Source: Paralvinella palmiformis (taxonomy: Eukaryota > Annelida > Polychaeta > Terebellida > Alvinellidae). Taken from it: 64,000 nt of DNA. The notes below the pieces were generated by a model. That model was not told the origin of the DNA, ran no database searches, and worked only from the letters and a program-made list of their open reading frames with translations. Location: contig JAODUP010000066.1 of NCBI GenBank assembly GCA_025642065.1, forward strand, positions 449,001-513,000. Direction: 5' to 3'. The position numbers and the translations under genes are program-made. Of this stretch, positions 37,440 through 48,561 are shown one piece after another. The stretch's first letter is position 1, and each line of letters begins with the position of its first letter.

Positions 37440-39050
37440 ATGGTGGGGGAAGGGGTTACAATCAGCTTGCAAGTTGCTGAAAGGGTCATCTAAGGCTTTC
37501 TGTGCAGTTGACCCTATGCCTACATGGCTTGTGAAAGATTGTCTGGATGTTCTGATAAGCCCAATTACAAATATGTTAATAAACCATTATCTCTGAGTGT
37601 CTTCCCAACATCCATGAAACATTCTATGGACTGGAATATTCTAAACAATTAAAGACCTGTTTCAAATCTTACATCTAAAGTAATAGAAAGGTTTTTTGCT
37701 TTCCATCTATACAAATATTGAATCAATAATAACCTTAATGAATCACTAAATTCTGCACATAAAAGGGGTCACAGCACTGAAGCAGCCTTGGCTCGGGTGA
37801 AAAATGATATTATGGTGTCAATTGATCAAAGTAAGCCAGTAATACTTCTGGACCTGTCTCCTGCATTTGATACAGTTGACCATAGTGTACTTTTTTAGGT
37901 TAAAGGAGATGTTTGGTCTGTCAAGTAATGTACTTGAATTGTTTCGATACTATCTGGATCAGCGTTCCCAGAGAGCGTCTGTCCATAGTATTTTATCTGA
38001 CGTTCAGTTTTTGTAATCTGGTGTACCACTAGGTTTAGTTCTTGGTCCACTGGTTTTCATAGTGTATACTCGTCCTTTTGGGATGATTACGCAGCGATAT
38101 AATCACTGGATCCTGACAATGAGTTAAATTTCTCCTCTTCCTTGAAGAATTTAGAACACTGTATTGCTGATATTCGGCTATGGATGACTAAAAATCTTCT
38201 AAAACTAAATGATAACAAAACAAATATTATATATTTGGCATCACCACATTGTGTTAAATCCCTACATACACCAGCATTACAGATGGGTCTTAAACAAATC
38301 TAGGGTTTATTTTTAACCAATGGATTAATATATATGAGAATGTCACATCAGTATGCTGGGCTGCAATACTACCATCTTACTGTTTAAAGCATTCTTGACA
38401 CAAGAATCACTTGTTACTGTAGTCCATGCCTTTGTTACATCTCGTATAGACTATTATAACTCCCTGTTATATGGCATATCTGATTATAACATTAATAGCC
38501 TTCGGCGAATTCAGAATAGTGAAGCTCGCATAGTGACAAATACTAGAAAATATGATCATATCACCCCAATTGTTCAAAAACTACATTCGCTATCTGTTAG
38601 ACAGCGTATCCATTGCAAAATGTTATTAATAGTTTATAAATCTATTAATGATATGGGCCAGAATACCTGTGTGAACTGGTGTCCATTAGAAAGTCATCCC
38701 AAAAACTCAGGTCATCCAGTCAGATACTATTGCTGGTGCCAGTGTCTCGGCTCAAGTCATATGGTGATTGTGCGTTTAGTGTTGCAGCCCCCATTTTGTG
38801 GAATGGATTTTCGGCAGATATTAGAAATGCGCCGCCTTTTCAAAATTTTAAATCTGTTCTAAAAACACACCCGTGCAATGTCGCTTTCACAGATAAATAT
38901 TTATTATCTTTTAAATCATTTACATTGTTTTTACAGATACATTATTTGGGGTATTATTATATTACATATTATTTATAAAGCACCTTTGAATGGCTCCTGC
39001 TACTAAGGGCGCTTTATTAAATTTACATCATTATTATTATTAGTAGTAGT
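37440..39050 (+). pseudogene. non-LTR retrotransposon relic (RT and 3' end)
   Basis: RT blocks in order: VKDCLDVLISPITNMLINH near 37530, RPVSNLTSKVIERFFA near 37660, HSTEAALARVKNDIMVSIDQ near 37775, LLDLSPAFDTVDHSVLF near 37850, a GVPLGLVLGPLVF box near 38020, and the C-terminal part FVTSRIDYYNSLLYGISDYN at 38430-38480. The catalytic YADD region is lost by frameshift near 38090. The 3' UTR ends agggcgctttattaaattta then (ATT)n at 39026-39045, typical of CR1/L2 or Jockey-related elements in invertebrates. Confidence 0.75.
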
Positions 39051-39404
39051 ATGGATTATTTAACTACCTTGAGTGTAACATCAGCGACCCTTCGATACAT
39101 CCTAATTAGTTTTGTATATTTGTGCATAGTTTCAATATTTATTAAATTGTTTTATTTACATAAGATGTTAGCTATGTAGTTCATGCTAGCTATGTATACA
39201 TGCATGCGCGTGGGCGTTAGGCTACATATAGAGAGGCAACAAGCACAGAGCATCAATATATCTAAACATCCTTTGAGACCTACCTCCATAAATCTAAATA
39301 TAAATACAACTATATATTCATCAATCTAAATATAAAATGTTCCATACCTCCACATATCGATAAATATATGCGTATACCTAAGCATGTGTCTGATCTACTC
39401 ATCA

Positions 39405-39665
39405 GCCTGTGGGTCCATCTAATTAGCTTTTCATACGCGACAAATATGTCACACCCACAGGAAAGCGGCTACATGCAGGATACGTACAAAAGCGGAACCA
39501 CATAAACATACCATTTGACACCACAGCTCGCAGTTAAACACAGTTTACATTCAGCAGTAATTTTCTGTGGTCCAAAGAAACCTGCATATAAAACATTTCG
39601 ACATCTCAGATGCTGACCTCAGCTTTATTCTGGGTTCGAATAACTAAATAAATCCTACCTATATG
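39405..39665 (+). repeat. unassigned dispersed repeat, copy 1
   Basis: Shares an ordered set of blocks with 61565-61815: cagtggg/gtgggtcc, agcttttcatacg, tgacacca, gcagttaa, cattcagcagtaattt, ctgtgg, aaacatttcgaca and gttcgaataacta. It has no RT, transposase or tRNA-like signature. Confidence 0.6.
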
Positions 39666-39727
39666 AACCATATATATCGGTACACGTCCGATTAATCTGG
39701 CGTCTAAGTTCTCTAACTGTGTTTGTT

Positions 39728-40057
39728 GTTCGGGGAGAATCCCCAAGCTTATGATGGAGTGGTTGAGAAACCTCCTCCCCCACCACTCACAGGGGAGCAG
39801 TACGGAAAGATGGAGCCGAAATACCATGAGAGTGGTCACTGCCAGAGTGTTTTACGTCATCAGGGGTTTATTAACGTCCCCCTTTATTTTAAATAATTCA
39901 GTGGAGACGGCAGCGCCATTTAACGTGGTCAGCCACCCACGATGTTGTGAGCCGAGAAATTAATCCCTGGAAAAGTTTCGACCTCTTACGGGGTTCGAAC
40001 CTGCGACCGTTGGCACCAAGTGTCGCGTGCTTAACCGCTAGGCCACCGGAGCTCACT
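39728..40057 (-). repeat. SINE family 2, fuller copy
   Basis: Minus-strand tRNA-like head with ggtggcctagcggttaagca (box A) and gtcgcaggttcgaacccc (box B). A body of about 260 bases is shared with 27966-28287, including ggtggctgaccacgttaaat and gacgtaaaacactctggcag. Confidence 0.78.
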
Positions 40058-40134
40058 ATCTTCCTTGAGTCAATCGCTACTGGCTTATATTGCCATTCCC
40101 GGACCAGAGACCCAGGTGATACTTCCGACCAGGC

Positions 40135-40171
40135 ATCAATTAAGTACTGATCGTTTCAGTACTTAATTGAT
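40135..40171. repeat. 16-bp-arm inverted repeat
   Basis: atcaattaagtactga (40135-40150) and tcagtacttaattgat (40156-40171) are perfect arms with a 5-base loop, 78 bases beyond the tRNA-like head of the SINE at 39728-40057. Confidence 0.9.
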
Positions 40172-41436
40172 AACTCTAAAGATAATTTGTTTCTATTTGA
40201 CTTAGTATTAACTTTCCATATCGGTGCATGCCCACTTACATAAATCTAACCCTATCTCGTTTGGATTTGATGTCACCGTTTTATGATTTATTAATTATTC
40301 CCAGCAATCTGACACTATCTTTTTAAGTCGTTGTTTTTCCATCAATGTCAAATTTATTAGTTACTTCTAAATAATATGATGCCTGACGCTTTCTGTATCA
40401 CGTGATTTTTCGGGAACTCTGTGAGGTCTACCTATCAACGGTTCACTAAACACTAACGGCTTGGTAATAGCTGAGGTTTACAAACCGGGCAAATCCACCT
40501 TACAATGAGTGTAATAAGAGGCAAAATTCTTTATGGTTTTCCTTCGGTCATAAATCAGTGAGGAAGGCGATTTACTACATAAGCATCCAATCAGTCTGTA
40601 AATAAGTTAATATTCTTTGGTGGAAAGCAGCGGCTTCATTGTTACCAAATTATTATTATGGACAAAATAAAAACGAAATATTTTGTTTGATATGCATGTC
40701 TCAATTAAATATTATTTTTAAATAATGGCATCACTTTTACGTTAAATTAACTTTGAATTAACACATTCGGCCTAGTCTGGAAATTTACAGGCACGCATTG
40801 CCAAACGGTACTACTTGTTTAAACTTGTAAGTGTTAAATCTGTTTAGTACTGAACAATTATATCGCATAGTATACCTGCAACCATTATACACCCATTAAC
40901 TAAATAAGGAATTATCTTTCAAATACATTACATGCTACAGAAGAGCTGTAAGCATTTTCCACTTAATTAATTTCCAGAATATAACTCATTTCAGAAATAT
41001 TGAATAAATTTTGTTACTCAAAGCAAACAGTTATACAAGACATACCTCCATAAATGCATAGTAATATCATAGATGCTGCTATTTCAAGGTAATTGCCACG
41101 TTTTTCATTAGATTTAACTGAAGAGGAATTTAGTATTTAACCACCAACGTATGATAGTATAATATTTTCATGTTGGCATATTTGAACCTTAAACTTAACT
41201 GATATAATAAAATGAATAATAAGTTCCTAACTACACAAATATATTTCTACATTTTCTTGTTATTGTTGCATTATGATCCAATAATTTAATAATCAATAAT
41301 CTCTCCATATGTAAACTCGCCATATGTTGAATATTGAGGTTTATCAACAAATGATCATCAATTAATATTAGTTCCTAAGAATTACAACAACAAAAACGGA
41401 ACAGTCGATTAGCGTTTGGAAACGAACACCTTTTTC
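40172..41436. other. no gene recognised
   Basis: AT-rich spacer, nothing identified. Confidence 0.55.
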
Positions 41437-41572
41437 TTGAGTTTGAACCTCGGCGGGAGCATATCTGAAGGATGTTTCATCTTTCATTATCTTTGTCGGT
41501 CTTTGGGCCCATTTAGCCCATCATGTGCACAAAAGCGGTCCGTAGAACATCAATCATCTTGATCTTCTTGCA
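41437..41572 (+). repeat. SINE family 1 copy, diverged
   Basis: gtttgaacctcggcgggagc, atatctgaaggatgtttcat, gggcccatttagcccatcat and an aacatcaatcatctt end. Part of the middle is altered. Confidence 0.65.
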
Positions 41573-41994
41573 TTAACCTAATTTGGTTAACATTGGAGAT
41601 CGTCAGGGGCACTATTTTAAGGTTTAGTTTGTGTGAACATGGGCTACAGCTATATGACATATAAATAATATTTATACAAACTTATTTACTAAATACAAAC
41701 ATAATCTTATATATTTATTATGACGTTAACTGTATTAAAATGTATTAGCTTTGGGAATCGTATTTCGATTTTTTATAATTTAGTCGGGTCTCGTACTGTC
41801 ATGGCTGGTTATTGTTGAAAGGTGAACAGTTAATCAATAACAACCGATTAGATTCCTGATGTTATTTGTTCATTGTTCTCTATGGTGAGTTAGCTTTAAT
41901 TACGTCAAAAATCATAGTAACTTGTACACTGAACAATTTAGCAACTTTCTGAACATAATTTACAGTCTCTTTGGGCTGATCAATACTTCTAGCA

Positions 41995-42125
41995 ACAGCC
42001 TTCAAATCCCGCCACGGCTGTATATGATGGATGTTTCATAATCTACTTCGCCCCCTTACTGTTGTATGTCGTTTGGCCTGTTCAGTCTACAGTATGCATA
42101 GAAGTGGCCGTATAGCAGGAACAGT
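41995..42125 (+). repeat. SINE family 1 copy, strongly diverged
   Basis: ttcaaatcccgccacggctg, tatatgatggatgtttcata, and gtttggcctgttcagtctac followed by agaagtggccgta keep the order of family 1 blocks. Confidence 0.45.
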
Positions 42126-42419
42126 TACATTTACACTTACAAATATACGTGTAGGTCTGAAGTATATCCAGAGTGCGTTTGCATAAACGTAGTTATGTAG
42201 TCGTAAGATATAACTCCCCACAATTATTTTTTTTTATTTAACATTGCTACAACCTTAATAGCTGCGCTCCGCGTGGCGTTTAAATATAGAAAAGCTATAT
42301 AATATATCTATGACATTCAACTTATGATCATTTTAAGGCAGCCGGGTGAACAACATTCTAAATAATTCCATTGGGAGTGAGGATGAACAAATTATTTCCA
42401 TTTTCAATTCTTGAACATC

Positions 42420-42605
42420 CAGACTCCGTGGTAGTGTATTGGACCACATATCACTATCACCCGCGTTCGAATCTCGGCGTGGACGTAACGGAAGGGTGTT
42501 TCACCTGTCACCTCGCTTCATTACCTTTGGAGGTCGCTCGGCCCATTCAGCCTACCGTGTGCATAAAAGTGGTCATGAAACACCAATCATCATCATCATC
42601 ATCAT
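42420..42605 (+). repeat. SINE family 1 copy
   Basis: attggaccacatatcactat, gcgttcgaatctcggcgtgg, ggaggtcgctcggcccattc and a (CAT)n tail. A CATCCAGA motif occurs at both edges (42415 and 42603), consistent with a target-site duplication. Confidence 0.75.
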
Positions 42606-43206
42606 CCAGAATATAGATGACCATCAGAGAAGCACGATGCCATTAGATAGATGTTGCCGATATAGTGGTCAACGCCAACAACACATTCCCTATCATAATC
42701 CCAAACCATGTCATATTCCCCGCCGTCTAAGTTTCTTTTGTCCGAATTTGTTTTTGCCAACGCGCATACAAACAAACAAACAAACAAACAAACACACAAA
42801 CAAACAGACATTCTCTTTTATTTATATAGATTTGTAGACATGTTTGTCATATCTTGAATTCAGTTGTTATATACGTGATTATATGGCTTGCTTGTAATTA
42901 CATATACAATCAAATAGCTCAAATAGCCTTTTCTGCATTTTCTTCAATTAGAGAAATGTATATGTTAGATAAATAATTAAAATTACTTAATGCCTGTGTT
43001 ATACGTTACGTGGTCTCTTGCTTTCCTAAAACTTCAAGTTAAATAAAACACCTGTATATAACTAATATTGTATCAAAAGCGGTTAATCAAATTTGTCCAT
43101 CTAAACCTTTGTATCCAATAATACTTAGAGAGCCGTCAAAGAGCGTGTGCGAAGATCTAGGAATATACGGTACAGTGCGCTACCAAAATACCTACATGCA
43201 TACATA

Positions 43207-43399
43207 AGGCAAAGTATATGCTACGCGATGAGCAATGCCTCAAGCATATAACAAATAGTACTTATGCCATTACTGAAAACAGCCGCAAGACAAAAGTCAA
43301 CCTACAAATAACAAAACAGTCGCTTGATAATATCATTTGGCAAAGCAAGGCAAAGTATATGCTACGCGATGAACAATGCCTCAAGCATATAACAAATAG
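43207..43399 (+). repeat. 52-bp direct duplication with 89-bp spacer
   Basis: aggcaaagtatatgctacgc to aacaaatag occurs at 43207-43258 and again at 43348-43399 with one mismatch. No coding content recognised. Confidence 0.85.
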
Positions 43400-44299
43400 C
43401 ACGATTCACTGACGACTGTATAAATCGGCGTACACTCTATTCGCTTTGGTCCAAAAGGTCATTGCTAATATTGACTATGCCTATTTTTGAGTCATCGACA
43501 CTACTTGCAGTCGTATGCCAGATAACGGTTATCTGGTGCAACGAACCGATGAGATAAGGACAGCAACGAAGCATGTCTGCTCCATATCTACTGCCGTTAT
43601 TACAGGTGCCGAAATGGCACACTGCGAGCATTCTCTATTCTTTTCGTGATTCTGTGATTCGAAGCCATCCTGCTCACAGACCATGAACTCCATTTCCTGG
43701 CCTTATTTACATAGAAGCCATTAAAGTCACGCACGACTGATTCTCCTGGCGACTAGTCTATTCGACAGGCGCACCGAATCTGACAGGCCAACGACACTGT
43801 CCTTACACCTGGAATTCGGCCAGCATCTAAATTTAATCCGCTTCGTGGTCACAAACACACAACGGATAGCGAAACAACTGCTTGTGGAGGCCGATAATAC
43901 CAATTGGGATTGTATGAGTTGTAAACATGGTGGCCACGCCCTGTTGATGACGGATTTCATTCGGTGTACTCAATACACGGTTTATGCGTAGACCGGCGAC
44001 AGCTTCAAGGTAGGTAAAGGTAAGGCAGTTGGTTAAAATTTCGGTTGTCTAGTTTCGGATAGAGTCAGCGGTAAAGTCAGTGGACCTGAGTTAAGTTGTT
44101 TTACATCGCTTCTGATCACACATGGGACATACGGCACATAACGTACTCGTGTATACTCTTTGAATACATACTATATACTTGTTGTTGTTATTCAAAAACG
44201 TTTAAGCGAACGAGGGAATGAACATTGTTGATATTATAAACTAATAGGGTCGATGTTGCCTGTCACTCGCTAGATTGCGCCACCATCACTAGATCGATA

Positions 44300-44328
44300 G
44301 ATATCTATTTATCATATAAATAGATATC
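44300..44328. repeat. 13-bp-arm inverted repeat upstream of the CARD gene
   Basis: gatatctatttat (44300-44312) and ataaatagatatc (44316-44328) form perfect arms with a 3-base loop, 237 bases before the CARD start codon. Confidence 0.85.
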
Positions 44329-44564
44329 ATACAAATTATGCCAAGTTACTGATATCAGAGAGTTTAATGTTTGCCAGAATTTGTTATTTATTTTTGGTCA
44401 TAAATTTAATCGTCACTTGATAGTACAAGTTTACTCGTAGCTTGATGTTTATAATTAATAGCTTTCTGGCTGTCTACTTGTTATTTAAGTTTGAAATGTG
44501 TGAATTCCTTTGGTTATTGATTTATGTTGCTATACCGAAGTGTTTATATCTTACACCAGTCATT

Positions 44565-44636
44565 ATGAAACCTCAAGATAAAGAGCGGCTTGTTAAAAGT
44601 CGTCCTCAAATGGTTCGTTCACTAGATGTCACTCAG
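44565..44636 (+). CDS. tandem-CARD gene, coding exon 1
   Basis: 24 codons from MKPQDKERLVK to SLDVTQ, ending in ACTCAG followed by donor gtacgt. Phase 0. Encodes helix 1 of the first CARD. The frame is open upstream to another ATG at 44442, but that extension is a hydrophobic, low-complexity translation unlike a CARD linker and is more likely 5' UTR. Transcript data would settle the start. Confidence 0.75.
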
Positions 44637-46486
44637 GTACGTAGAGCTATTATGAATTAGCCGTTTATGAAGACATAAATGATGTATAATACACACTATT
44701 TCGAGTTTTCATTGGCTGTTATTGTGTAGTGTTGCATCTAATTAACCGTTAGAAACAGGCATTGATGAACACATACATGGAAATAGGTCTATCTATCCGT
44801 CCGTCCGTCCGTCCGTCCGTAAACTAATATGTTAAATATCCCATAAACAAATCATTGTAATTACCGAAATATGTAAATACAATTACTGCTTAAACAGCGA
44901 AATTACTGCTGATATGTCGGCTTAAGGTATAATGCCATCACTAATATCAAATAATAATTCAGCTATTTCAATACAGATCTTGCCACAGCTGAGAAGTGCG
45001 AACCTGTTTACGAAGAAAGATGAACAGATTATTATGAGTGATACTAGACGCAGGGAGCGCGTTATACGTTTCCTTGACCTTCTCGAGAAGAAAAAAACAG
45101 ATGTTTATGAAAAATTCCAGGATATACTCGGTGATGTGTACCCGCAGTTGTTGTTATCCTTAACTGACTGGGAAGATGAGGGCGAAGGACCTCTACGTAA
45201 GTGAAAGTCAACCACTGTGAGTGTAAAAACAATCATTAAGTTGATCGGTCAATCAATAGAGTGATCTTTTTATGTATACTCAGTTACGTTAATGTGCATG
45301 CAAGGTATTGATTGATTAATTGATTTTCTTTGGTTTGATGATCTATGATCATGAAACAGGGATTGCACACGAGAGTGCGAGCAATTATTTCCAGTTTGGT
45401 CCCTTTTATTTAATAGTTGTTCATATATAATCTCCCTCACCACTTTGAGGGGGTAGTAAGGAAAGATGGATCCGAAATACCCCGTATTGATGGGTTTGAT
45501 TTTGTGTCACGAACTGATCCCAGCAAGCCAACGGGATTATTTCAAATAAGATATGCATTTGGTTAAATGCGATTCCGCCCTGACCCTGGCCAATCTGCAA
45601 AAAGCTTTTAAATAGGCGGATCCATTGTGAAAATAGGTTGTTCATTTGAATGTTGTCCTCTGAATGTCATGCATAAATAATTTATTTCGCCTGGATATAG
45701 AAGGATAGAAACTACATAATATTGTATGTGTTTCCTAATATGATTTGATAGAAAAATAAACAAATCCGGCAGTTTCTTTTAATCGGTAATCTTTTGCACA
45801 GTTTGTCTACGATTCCCAATTTATTTAATATTTACATGTGGATAACGGACTGTCGCTTATAAATTTGCTACACGTGGTTGATATTAGATATACACGTAGG
45901 AATTAAAAGGCTTTACTTAATCTTTTAACTTAATTGCAGTGAAGACAAATCTAAGCTTCTGTTTGTCATTTTATGTGCTTGATCATTTTACCTTCAGTTA
46001 AATCAAACAATGACTATCATTTAAAACATTTCCAGATAATATTTTCTTTCAGAAATAAAGTTAATAAGACAAAATAGAATCCATAACGTTAATATTGCTA
46101 ACTGAAAATCAATAATAATACTATTAATGACACCTGAAGTTTAATAACCAATCAACAAAATCAATTCGAAATTTTATTCAGCGTGTAACGCGCAGCTAGA
46201 TGACGATTGGACGATGCTGCAACGGGCTCGCCAATATCTGATCCACGAAATTGATGCCGCTCAGGTCGTCAAGTACATGAGAGATCATAACGCGCTCAGT
46301 GAAGATGAGGTGCGTGCTATCGTAGCTGAGCGTAATGCTCAGACACGTACCGAAGTGTTCTTGGACATGCTTGAATTACATAAACCGGAAGATTATGATA
46401 CGTTTGTTGAGGCAATTGGAGAAACATATCCTCACGTTTATCTAACCCTGACAGGAGATGCGGATGACAGATCTGATGAGGACTAG
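44565..46486 (+). CDS. tandem-CARD protein (complete coding region, 3 exons)
   Basis: Spliced coding region 44565-44636, 44977-45196 and 46182-46486 gives 198 residues. All introns are GT-AG and phases match: 24 whole codons, then 73 codons plus one base, completed by the first two bases of exon 3. Two CARD (death-fold) domains fill the protein, about residues 5-92 and 107-190. They align with each other: both have a hydrophobic first helix, an acidic/polar turn (FTKKDEQIIM versus ALSEDEVRAIV), a FLDLLE or FLDMLE helix and a closing YPQLLLSLT or YPHVYLTLT helix. The C-terminus is acidic (DADDRSDED). There is no catalytic, NACHT or helicase domain, so an adaptor or decoy in apoptosis or innate immune signalling is inferred. 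The ATG at 44565 was chosen because the CARD begins right after it. A convergent TSR gene lies downstream. Confidence 0.82.
44637..44976 (+). other. tandem-CARD gene, intron 1
   Basis: GT-AG intron of 340 bases splitting the first CARD after helix 1 in phase 0. It contains a short (GTCC)n run near 44795-44820. Confidence 0.7.
44977..45196 (+). CDS. tandem-CARD gene, coding exon 2
   Basis: Acceptor tttcaatacag precedes ATCTTGCCACAG; donor gtaagt follows CCTCTAC. It enters in phase 0 and leaves in phase 1. Encodes helices 2-6 of the first CARD (ILPQLRSANLF to LLSLTDWEDEGEG). The RRRERVIRFLDLLEKKK stretch is typical of CARD helices 3-4. If unspliced, the frame stops four codons after the donor, supporting the splice. 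Confidence 0.8.
45197..46181 (+). other. tandem-CARD gene, intron 2, with a SINE-like fragment
   Basis: GT-AG intron of 985 bases in phase 1 between the two CARDs. At about 45421-45485 it carries a short stretch resembling part of the SINE at 39.73-40.06 kb (both share a block like agtaaggaaagatggatccgaaatacc). No other coding signal is seen. Confidence 0.6.
46182..46486 (+). CDS. tandem-CARD gene, coding exon 3 (second CARD)
   Basis: Acceptor attttattcag precedes CGTGTAACGCG. The first two bases complete a proline codon from exon 2. The whole second CARD lies in this single exon, unlike the first CARD, which is split. The TAG stop is at 46484-46486. A consensus donor (gtaagtgtg) begins at 46491, five bases after the stop, so the 3' UTR may be spliced. 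Confidence 0.8.
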
Positions 46487-46605
46487 ATATGTAAGTGTGA
46501 CCTTCCTGTCTGATAGCTTGAGTAGGTTGATCTCATTTAGTTGGCGATCGTTTTGTGGTGCTGATTAGAAAGAGTTAGAAACCATCTCTCCTTGCTCTCC
46601 CGCCC

Positions 46606-46635
46606 TCTCTCTCTCTCTCTCTAATACACACACAC

Positions 46636-46717
<82 letters not shown>

Positions 46718-46760
46718 AACCACATACACACCCCATATATATATATATATATATATATAA
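46606..46760. repeat. compound microsatellite (CT)n(CA)n(TA)n
   Basis: Lies just after the CARD stop codon, in the predicted 3' UTR intron. Confidence 0.95.
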
Positions 46761-46936
46761 AACACAATCTCGAACATTTATATGAATTAAATTACATGTT
46801 TCTAAAGAATTTAAAGAAACAATAGGAAATATAATTATGTAAATAATCAGTGTATTTTTTCCATTAATTTATCAGAAATATATTATTGCTTGTAATGGTT
46901 TTCTTTTATAATACATTATAATAATTACTATTTCAG

Positions 46937-47090
46937 ATGAGTGTGATACCACCAGAGCAGGCTATTTTATGGGATATATTCTTATTAGAAAGCTCAGTTT
47001 GCTGTGTGTTTATTTATATAATTGTTATCACTGATTTATGCCAGTAATATGTGTTGTGAACATAATAGTTTGGGTTGTGCATGAAATAGT
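46937..47090 (+). other. possible 3' UTR exon of the tandem-CARD gene
   Basis: A good acceptor (attactatttcag) ends at 46936 and pairs with the donor at 46491 just after the CARD stop codon. The intron between them holds a long CT/CA/TA microsatellite. The right boundary is a guess; no clear AATAAA was found nearby. Confidence 0.3.
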
Positions 47091-47126
47091 GCTATAACAG
47101 CGTTCTCTCATGTGATATTGATTGTA

Positions 47127-47232
47127 TGTGTGTGTGTGTGTGCTTGCGATCGTACGTGCGTGTATGCGTTTGTGTGCGTGAGTGAGTATGTGTGTGTGTT
47201 CGTGCGCGCGCGCGTGTGTGTATGTGTGCGTG
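47127..47232. repeat. interrupted (GT)n/(GC)n microsatellite
   Basis: GT-rich alternating purine-pyrimidine tract with gcgcgcgcg core near 47204-47212. Confidence 0.9.
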
Positions 47233-47922
47233 TATTTGTGATATCACATGACCACTGTCGCATGTAAGATAAAAGTATACATTATTGTTCGGAATGATCA
47301 AATTATAGATTTTTACATAAATTTAGGTTTTTGTTCACAAATCAAGATAATTAAATTCCTATATTTTCATAAACTATCAGCTTTTTGAACATTTTCGGTC
47401 TTGCTTTACTTGTATTACAACATCATATTAATGGGATATTAATGTCCTATCAGCACACATATATATTAACCAAAAAGCTTAACAATGTTTTACTGATCTC
47501 TGATTTTTAACCGTTATCTGTGTATGTATGTATGAAAGTATGTGAATCCCTTTTAACACAGTTTCATATTTAGTTTATTGATATATACATATGTCCTAAA
47601 TAGGGATAATCCAGCTCACCTGTGTTTGTTTATTCGATATTATGTTAATTTATTATATCCAAAGGTTAATAGAAATCTTTTAAGTTTGCATTTTAAGTTG
47701 ACTAAAACAGGGATAATTGATGATTTAATTGAATACTATTAATTATGTTAAATATTTGTTATTAATATGAGAGAGTATACGAATTTGATACTGTTATGTG
47801 ATTTAAGAAACGTAAGTGAACAAACGTGATATTAGCTTATAATTGGCCGCCAAACATACACACGCATACATGAAATCAGAGTAATGCAGGCTAAGCTTTG
47901 TTTATCTTTATCTCTCCATTTC

Positions 47923-47977
<55 letters not shown>

Positions 47978-48075
47978 CACTTTCTCTCTCTCCGTCTCTT
48001 TTTCTCTGTGTGTGTGTGTGTGTGTGCTTTCTGTCTCTATCTATCTATCTATATATCTGTCTCTCTCTGTGGGGG
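47923..48075. repeat. (TATC)n and CT/GT-rich microsatellite cluster
   Basis: TATC tetranucleotide run at 47925-47977, then CT- and GT-rich tracts. Confidence 0.95.
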
Positions 48076-48190
48076 AGGGGACACACACACAAAATAGATC
48101 ACATAAGCACAAATATATATGTGTTTTATCTCGAACTGCATAGAAGAAGAGAATATAAACATTATGACTTAAGACACTATATAATTGAAA

Positions 48191-48192
<2 letters not shown>

Positions 48193-48231
<39 letters not shown>
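48193..48231. repeat. (AT)n microsatellite
   Basis: Pure TA dinucleotide run of about 38 bases. Confidence 0.95.
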
Positions 48232-48234
<3 letters not shown>

Positions 48235-48561
48235 CATTTCCAACAACTTTAGGTATATATCTTGGTAATATGTTACTCTAGCTGTATCATGTCATCATAT
48301 ATTGCCCGAGAATGATTACCAATATTGCATTCTTTTGTTTGGATTACCTTTCCAATCATTCAAGATGCGCAAATGAATTGTCGAGATGAACAGTTTCTTA
48401 TTTATCAATTAAGTCGCCATTAGATTGGATTATATATTAATGATGATAAAATTTGCCGTATATGGCTGGCCTATTGTTTGTGTTCAATTAAGTAAATATG
48501 AAGTTTGTGAGTATACAAGCTTTGGTGTGTATAAGTTGCATGCTTATCTTCTTGAGCCCCT

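Larger units (their letters stand above)
42606..44564. other. upstream region of the CARD gene, no gene recognised
   Basis: Contains a (CAAA)n run at 42770-42806, the 52-bp duplication, a GC-richer patch at 43480-43990 with no domain match, and the palindrome at 44300. The CARD promoter and any 5' UTR exon should lie here. Confidence 0.45.

Noticed and set aside
42371..42837. Frames of 81 and 132 codons
   Set aside because: They translate a SINE family 1 copy and a (CAAA)n run.
43727..43990. GC-richer patch with a 77-codon minus-strand frame
   Set aside because: No domain or repeat match; not strong enough to call a gene or an element.
44442..44564. 41-codon in-frame N-terminal extension of the CARD protein
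   Set aside because: Hydrophobic and compositionally like random AT-rich sequence. It would place an odd membrane-like segment before a cytosolic death-fold domain. The ATG at 44565 is preferred.
47884..48231. 115-codon frame rich in Ile-Tyr-Leu-Ser
   Set aside because: Translation of TATC, CT and TA microsatellites. The same applies to frames at 51199-51572, 53509-53898, 54477-54708 and 58441-58813.
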